NCBI RefSeq assembly: GCF_000003855.2
Contig: NW_003101682.1
Span: 6,040,524 to 6,104,523 of the forward strand
Origin: Blastomyces gilchristii SLH14081
Lineage: Eukaryota > Ascomycota > Eurotiomycetes > Onygenales > Ajellomycetaceae
Length of the DNA stretch: 64,000 nucleotides
Reading direction: 5' to 3'
Positions within the stretch are counted from its first letter, which is position 1. Each line of letters begins with the position of its first letter. The position numbers were made by a program, and so were the translations under genes. The notes below the pieces were generated by a model. The model saw nothing but the letters and a program-made list of their open reading frames with translations, was not told where the DNA came from and did no database searches. Positions 59,264 to 64,000 of this stretch are shown here, piece by piece.

Positions 59264-60635
59264 AATGAAACGAGACTCCTTCACAACGGTCTTTAACAGT
59301 CGTGTTTCCTCTCAATATCATTTTGGTTTGGTTTCCTTGCTCAGGTTCGGTTTATTATAGCCCAGCGTGGTTCCGTATACGGTGACGGTGCCATGTTTCT
59401 GCCTCTGCGAGATATTCCTTACCCCTCCCTACGCTCTATGTTTTATATTTACGCCATACGCTACGACGTTTTGATATCCCCTTTTTCTATATATTTTTAC
59501 TATTCTACTGTGTCATATATACCACGTCCTTTTCTTGCATATTTTAGTCGCAGTAAAGAAATGACTGGATAAAAACCTGAAAAAAAGATAAAAAAAGACG
59601 GGAAGGAGTAAAAAATTGGACTAAACTCTTTCGGATTTCGTCTTGGTGTTCTTTTCTTCTTTCCTCCCTTTCTTTTCTCTTTTCTCTCTCTCTCTCTCTC
59701 TCTTTTTATTTTTTTATTTTTATTTTTTATTTTTTAATTTTTTTTTTTATCCCGACTGATTCATCTAGCGACCGTTTGTACTTGATTTTCCCGCATGGTC
59801 CTTTTTGATTTTGAACAAATCATAACAATTCCGGTCAACTTTCCCAATAAGCTACTACTCACTCTGGATTCAAATGTTTTGTTGCTATTGTTATTTTTTT
59901 TTCTCCTTTGCTTTTTCATTATCACAACAATACCCCCCTTCCCTTCCCCCGTGTCTCTTTCCGGCTTTTTTTTCTTTTATTTCCTGGGTGTACTTGTTAG
60001 CAGCGTACAGTTTGCATCTCTTTATTGTACAGTACATAAGCCTTACTGATACATTTCTTTTATACAAGATAGCTAACTATCCGTATATTTATATTTGTGT
60101 GGATATATATATGTAGCCATCGAGCTGCTTCCTCTCTGGTGCCTTTTCTATGTTCAAAACTCCGCAGACGTGACATCATTCTAACTAACCATTGCTTGCC
60201 CTCTTCTCCATTTTTAGTCCTATGAGGAACAAGTCTCGAGATACATTGTATATAGCTAGTTCGTTACCTGGAGTGTTGTTTTCTCCTATCACCCCTCATT
60301 AGAAATTGGCAAACCTTTCCTTTCATGAAAAACGATAGGATGACCATCTGGGAGAGGTGTATCCTTGCTATATGCAATATGAAGTTTATTTTGAATTGTT
60401 ACTCCGGATGTTACCACCTCAAGACTCATCTTTGACACGATTGGTAAGATTCCACCACGAGAGTTTGCCCCGTTCAGCCCGCCCTTCGACATAACACTTG
60501 CGGGGTTCGCCTAGTTAGTAGCTGACCCAGCCTTTGCCCGTCGTGTATACTCAGTACTTTTACTTTTTATTCAAGTCGGCTATCCGAAAAATAAATTTTA
60601 GCTTTGATCAACCACCGCCCCAAGCCCATCCCACC
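59264..60635. other. Intergenic region with pyrimidine tracts
   Basis: About 1.4 kb between two plus-strand genes: the transcription factor's 3' region, a (CT)n and T-rich stretch around 59675-59750, and the ACT-protein promoter. No ORF is supported; those at 59.8-60.1 kb translate T-rich DNA. Confidence 0.55.
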
Positions 60636-61067
60636 ATGAACCCATCACCTGGCGAAACGAACCTGCCCACTCTCCTCGCCTCTCTCAACCCAACCCTCGA
60701 CCCAGAAACCTTCGTCTTCCTCACCACCAAAGAGCCCATGCACTCGCTACCCCTCCAATCATTGCAGGCGCAAATGCTCTTCCAAGAATCCGAGGGTGTT
60801 ACCATAATCACAACCAGAGACCTTGCCACGAGCCATGGCTTCGGCGATCAGGCTACGTTTCCGTGCCGGAAGATCTCATTGAAGATCCACTCGAGCCTTG
60901 AGGCGGTGGGGCTGATTGCGGCCATCGCGGCGAAGCTGGGGGAGGGGGATATTAGCTCGAATGTGGTCAGCGGGTATTTTCATGATCATATTTTTGTGCC
61001 GGTGGGGAGGGAGGAGGAGGCGTTGCGGGCGCTTCATGAGCTGGCGGAGCAAGCTGGGTCGTCGTGA
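60636..61067 (+). CDS. ACT-domain protein (ACT_3/DUF2241 type)
   Basis: Single-exon protein of 143 residues with tandem ACT-like halves. The N-terminal half reads GETNLPTLLASLNPTLDPET, FVFLTTKEP, then FQESEGVTIITTRDLATSHG. The C-terminal half has the very conserved KISLKIHSSLEAVGLIAAIA, AKLGEGDISSNVVSGYFHDH and IFVPVGREEEALRALHEL. ACT domains usually bind small ligands such as amino acids to regulate partner proteins, and this family occurs in bacteria and fungi without a defined target. The ATG at 60636 is chosen because the family core starts right after it; the frame is open further upstream but lacks conserved sequence. Codon use rich in G/C third positions in its 3' half differs somewhat from neighbours. 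Confidence 0.9.
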   Translation: MNPSPGETNLPTLLASLNPTLDPETFVFLTTKEPMHSLPLQSLQAQMLFQESEGVTIITTRDLATSHGFGDQATFPCRKISLKIHSSLEAVGLIAAIAAKLGEGDISSNVVSGYFHDHIFVPVGREEEALRALHELAEQAGSS

Positions 61068-61773
61068 GGTTTATATCTCTCTCTATATATATGGATATGT
61101 GTTTATTTCTGTATGCTGAGTATCTGTTTCGAGGACACGATCTCTACAGATCTCACGCCCTAGAGACGTTGTTTTTTTTTCTTTTGATATGATGGGTTCC
61201 TTGATGACAGAAATACACAGGCTAGACTCGAGATTACTGATGATCTGAAATTGTGCCAAAGGAACAGCCTGAGAGAGTATAAGAAGAACGGTTCAATTGA
61301 TGTTCAAGTTGATGTACAGTACAATAAATGAGCAGTTAAATATCCTGGACTGCTACAATGCACCACATTCACAGAAATAAGAGCAGACGCAGTGAGAAAG
61401 AGGGTGCAATACAGAAGAGATTGTATTATTATTGACAGTATCAGAGGTTGAATTCAGGGTGTTGTTGTTGTTGTTGTTGTTGATGATGATGTTGTTGTTG
61501 TTCATCGCCGCGCTATAAATATAAACACGATGGTTGTTGTGGTAACCACAGCGGTAACAATCAAGTCATCCATCCCCCCATCTATCTTCGTCCCATCCCA
61601 CGCCAATATCACCAACTCAATTTCTCCAACTCCAAAACAACATTCAAAAAACCTCGAGTCTTTAGGAGTCTGCCAATTTCCCCGATTCCTCGTTATTTCA
61701 CGTCGAATATATTGTGACCGGCACAGTTGTTTATTTCCCCCCTAACCACCGCATCCCCGCATCCTGCATAAAC
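61068..61773. promoter_or_regulatory. Promoter region of the myosin light-chain gene with TTG repeat
   Basis: About 0.7 kb between two plus-strand genes. It includes the 3' end of the ACT gene, a TTG/GAT triplet repeat (61460-61502) and the leader of the light-chain gene. No ORF is supported. Confidence 0.5.
61460..61502. repeat. (TTG)n/(GAT)n triplet repeat
   Basis: Fourteen triplets of TTG with three GAT units in the middle, noncoding. Confidence 0.88.
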
Positions 61774-62914
61774 AATGGTGAGTCGCGCCGTGTTTCCTCC
61801 AGTTGTCCGTCCCAGGGTTGCAGCCAAACCTAGTCCGCTCCGCCCCAGCACCAGCGGCAAAAAAAAAAGCTTCCTCAGCCAGGGCAAGGCAAGGGCGAGA
61901 TAGCCGGAATATCTCATCTGGCTTCGGAGGAAAACAACTTTCGCCGGTTGTCTTGTTCACTCATGACCACTTGCATCTCGCTCTCTCGCTGAAACCTGAT
62001 TTCAAAAATACAAAATACAACTACAATCCTTGAATCCTGTTTGCGCGCTATATTTCTGTTGTTGTCCTCATACCTTGCTCTTTTCTTTTTGCTCCCCCGC
62101 CCCGCCCTCCGTTGCGAAGCTTCAAAACAAGAGCAGCATCAGTAGCAGCAGCTATGGACGGTTCAGACACTCTTGAGCGTATGCATTCTAATCAGGATCA
62201 TAACCAACAACAGGCATCCACAAACTACAAAGAAGCCTTCTCGCTCTTCGATAAGCGCGGAAACGGCCGTGTCGCCCTCGAATCTCTCGGCGATCTCCTG
62301 CGTGCCTGCGGGCAGAACCCCACGCTCGCGGAGATTGCAGATCTGGAGAAGAGCATTGGCGGAGACTGTGAGTATTGAATTTTGATGATATACAATGTAT
62401 ATACAAGTAGTCGGGGTGACTGACATGGGGACTCTTCACTACTTTGACGATCTAGTTGATTTCGAAGCTTTCTCCAAAGTCCTCAACCGGCCAGGCGGCT
62501 TCCGTGACCCTGGGGAGCCAGAGGAGTACTGCCGCGGATTCCAGGTATTTGATAAGGATATGACTGGGTTTATTGGCGTGGGCCAGCTGCGTTATAGTCA
62601 GTCTTCACCTGTATCACACTGCGCTGTGTTTTCAATGGACCGTGAGACGATGTTTGTATGAATGTTGACTAACCGCTGTTGCTTTTCTTCCTTGTACAGT
62701 TCTCACAAACTTGGGTGAGAAAATGACCGATGACGAGGTTGATGAACTTCTCAAGGCCGTTGACACGAGCTCCGGAGAGATCAACTATACAGGTATGTTA
62801 TTTGATATCCCCACACCGTCCGCTCGTCTCGTATCCCGTGCATCACAATAGCGTAATACAAAATATCTAATATCGGGTGATCTAGAACTGGTCCGGACAA
62901 TCCTTGCCAACTAA
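61774..62914 (+). CDS. cdc4: Essential myosin light chain, Cdc4/Mlc1 type (EF-hand)
   Basis: Calmodulin-like light chain that binds myosin II (and V) IQ motifs in cytokinesis. The preferred model is 61774..61776, 62214..62367, 62456..62596, 62700..62792 and 62886..62914, giving 139 residues, the normal size. The first exon would be just ATG followed by a perfect GTGAGT donor. Family sequence runs YKEAFSLFDKRGNGRVALES, LLRACGQNPTLAEI, FDFEAFSKVLNRPGGFRDPG, EPEEYCRGFQVFDKDMTGFI, ILTNLGEKMTDDEVDELLKA and the end ELVRTILAN. The EF-hand loops lack several calcium ligands, as expected for light chains. An alternative start in exon 2 (ATG 62154) would add 20 residues starting MDGSDTLERMHSNQ and stay open. 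The choice between the two needs transcript data. Confidence 0.93.
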
Positions 62915-63578
62915 ACTATTACCTCGATTCCCATTCTAAGATTATTATATCATTTTTTTCTCGCAAATTCGCCCTATGGTCTACGATGAGATGTTTCTTT
63001 TACTTGTCCCCTTGGTCGTTGTTTTTCGAAATGCCCCGCGTCTGCTTTTCTCCCCTGGTCCCCAATCGCCGCCCACTCGAATTCTCCCCGCGCATCCATT
63101 TTCTGAGATCGTGAGGAGGAGAGTGATTTCACTTCGATGCGGGTTTGAACAATGGCAGCGTGGGTTAGGTTAATGTTTTTTTTGCATTAGACTACTTTTT
63201 TTTCTCGCTTACAGCAAAATAACTTTTTTTATGAATGGGTGTCTGGCCGGGCGGTTATCACTTATGGGATTTATTGTCATGAATGCACTAGTACAGCTGT
63301 TCGGATGGCAGGGAACTAGATAGAACTCCACCAAGCAATTGTTCTGCTCTGTTTATGTTTTATGTTTTATGTTTTTCGCCCTTGTTTTTCATATTTCTAT
63401 TACCACTTAACATAATAGTTTTCTTTTTACATGTAGATGATCGTTTTGTAATTCAACCTGTTGCAGCCTCAGGTGCATTTGGTTTATCATTTTTACATGT
63501 ATATAATTGTATCCAATCTCATACATTCACCAATAGCCTTACTGTCCCCACCGTGTCTTCATTATAAGTTATCCCATC
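62915..63578. other. Convergent intergenic region
   Basis: T-rich 0.66 kb between the 3' ends of the light-chain gene and the STEEP1-like gene. It includes a TTTATG triplication near 63352-63375. No gene is supported. Confidence 0.55.
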
Positions 63579-64000
63579 TTACTTCCTCCCTTTCTCCCAC
63601 CCCGCCCACTCCTCCATCTCAACCTTCCCCATCTCCCCCGTCTCCACCAGCGCACCGGGCAGTATATAAACAACTTCCTCCGCCTTCCTCCTCCTCCTCT
63701 CCCTCCCCCTATCCTCCTTATTATCTTCACCATCCCCCTCCCCATCCACATCCTCCTTTTCTTTTGCCGTTTTCCCATCTCCATCTCCACCACCACCCTC
63801 CCCCGCAGCCGCAGCCGCAGCCGCAAAATGGATTTCGTCAAGAGCATACCCCATGACAACCCGACACCGCCCACACCGCAGCAGTAGCCGCTTCTCAAAC
63901 CCATCTTCGCGCCGGATCATGGTTGGTTTGCGGTCTGGTATCGTTGTGGAGAGGAGAATGGTATAGTGCTGCTGCTGTTGTTGTTGTTGTTCCTGCTGTG
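63579..64000 (-). CDS. STEEP1-like protein, C-terminal part (runs off the right edge)
   Basis: Minus-strand frame open from the window edge to a stop at 63579. Recognisable family sequence is PDRKPTMIRREDGFEKRLLL followed by RCGRCRVVMGY and, near the C-terminus, EEVVYILPGALVETGEMG. This matches the C-terminal half of the STEEP1 (CXorf56-type) family, where a CxxC pair follows the RPEGIE-like block. The human protein helps STING leave the ER; the fungal role is unknown. The frame also holds a poly-Gln run at the edge (about seven Gln), a poly-Ala run and a long acidic/Lys-rich insert (residues GEGGGGDGDGK onward) that breaks the conserved domain. The N-terminus lies outside the window. Confidence 0.75.
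   Translation of the reverse strand, partial: QQEQQQQQQQHYTILLSTTIPDRKPTMIRREDGFEKRLLLRCGRCRVVMGYALDEIHFAAAAAAAGEGGGGDGDGKTAKEKEDVDGEGDGEDNKEDRGRERRRRKAEEVVYILPGALVETGEMGKVEMEEWAGWEKGRK

Noticed and set aside
59795..60116. Hydrophobic plus-strand ORFs of 80-84 codons
   Set aside because: They translate poly-pyrimidine DNA in the gap after the transcription factor and look like composition artefacts.
63461..63856. Pro/His/Ser-rich plus-strand ORF of 131 codons
   Set aside because: It is antisense to the STEEP1-like coding sequence; the proline richness is the complement of its Gly/Glu/Arg-rich insert.
1..64000. Secondary-metabolite gene cluster suggested by the LaeA-like gene
   Set aside because: No PKS, NRPS, terpene synthase, P450 or transporter was seen; the neighbours are housekeeping genes.

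Overview
The window looks like nuclear chromosomal DNA of a filamentous ascomycete. Protein-coding genes are split by many short introns (about 50-110 nt) with GT..AG ends and CTAAC/CTGAC-type branch sites. Intergenic DNA is AT-rich with long homopolymer and pyrimidine tracts. The protein set is most like Eurotiomycetes, and I favour Onygenales; that placement is inference from protein flavour, not from a search. I found no rRNA or tRNA gene, no CRISPR array and no intact transposon. No biosynthetic gene cluster is visible.

Left part (1-24.6 kb): a LaeA-like methyltransferase at the left edge; a gene-poor stretch of about 5.3 kb; a divergent lipid pair (3-ketoacyl-CoA reductase and ERG28); GAL7; a divergent YrdC/Sua5-type protein; an F-box protein; a broken NAD-binding 6-phosphogluconate-dehydrogenase-like pseudogene; another gene-poor 3.4 kb; an arginine-rich DUF8035-like protein; a Gvp36-type BAR protein; and a secreted protein of unknown function.

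Middle part (24.6-46.1 kb): V-ATPase subunit e (VMA9), ARV1, mitochondrial N-acetylglutamate synthase (ARG2 type), a decayed rhodopsin-domain membrane protein, nucleoporin NUP170/155, AIM41, ROT1, 5-formyltetrahydrofolate cyclo-ligase and SmE.

Right part (46.1-64 kb): the importin-beta MTR10, a gene-free 5.5 kb block, a large C2H2 plus fungal-specific transcription factor, an ACT-domain protein, a Cdc4-type myosin light chain, and the C-terminal part of a STEEP1-like protein that runs off the right edge.

Most genes are housekeeping functions that do not form one pathway. Several are divergently paired over 0.4-0.9 kb shared promoters: KAR/ERG28, YrdC/F-box, NUP170/AIM41, ROT1/MTHFS and SME1/MTR10. 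The most unusual signals are a noncoding 9-mer (TACTCCGTA) that recurs nine times, two clearly decaying genes, tandem splice acceptors that would switch a transcription factor between full-length and finger-defective forms, and the secreted protein with a Gly/Ser/Thr-rich beta-type core. All exon coordinates were derived by hand from splice signals and reading-frame continuity.
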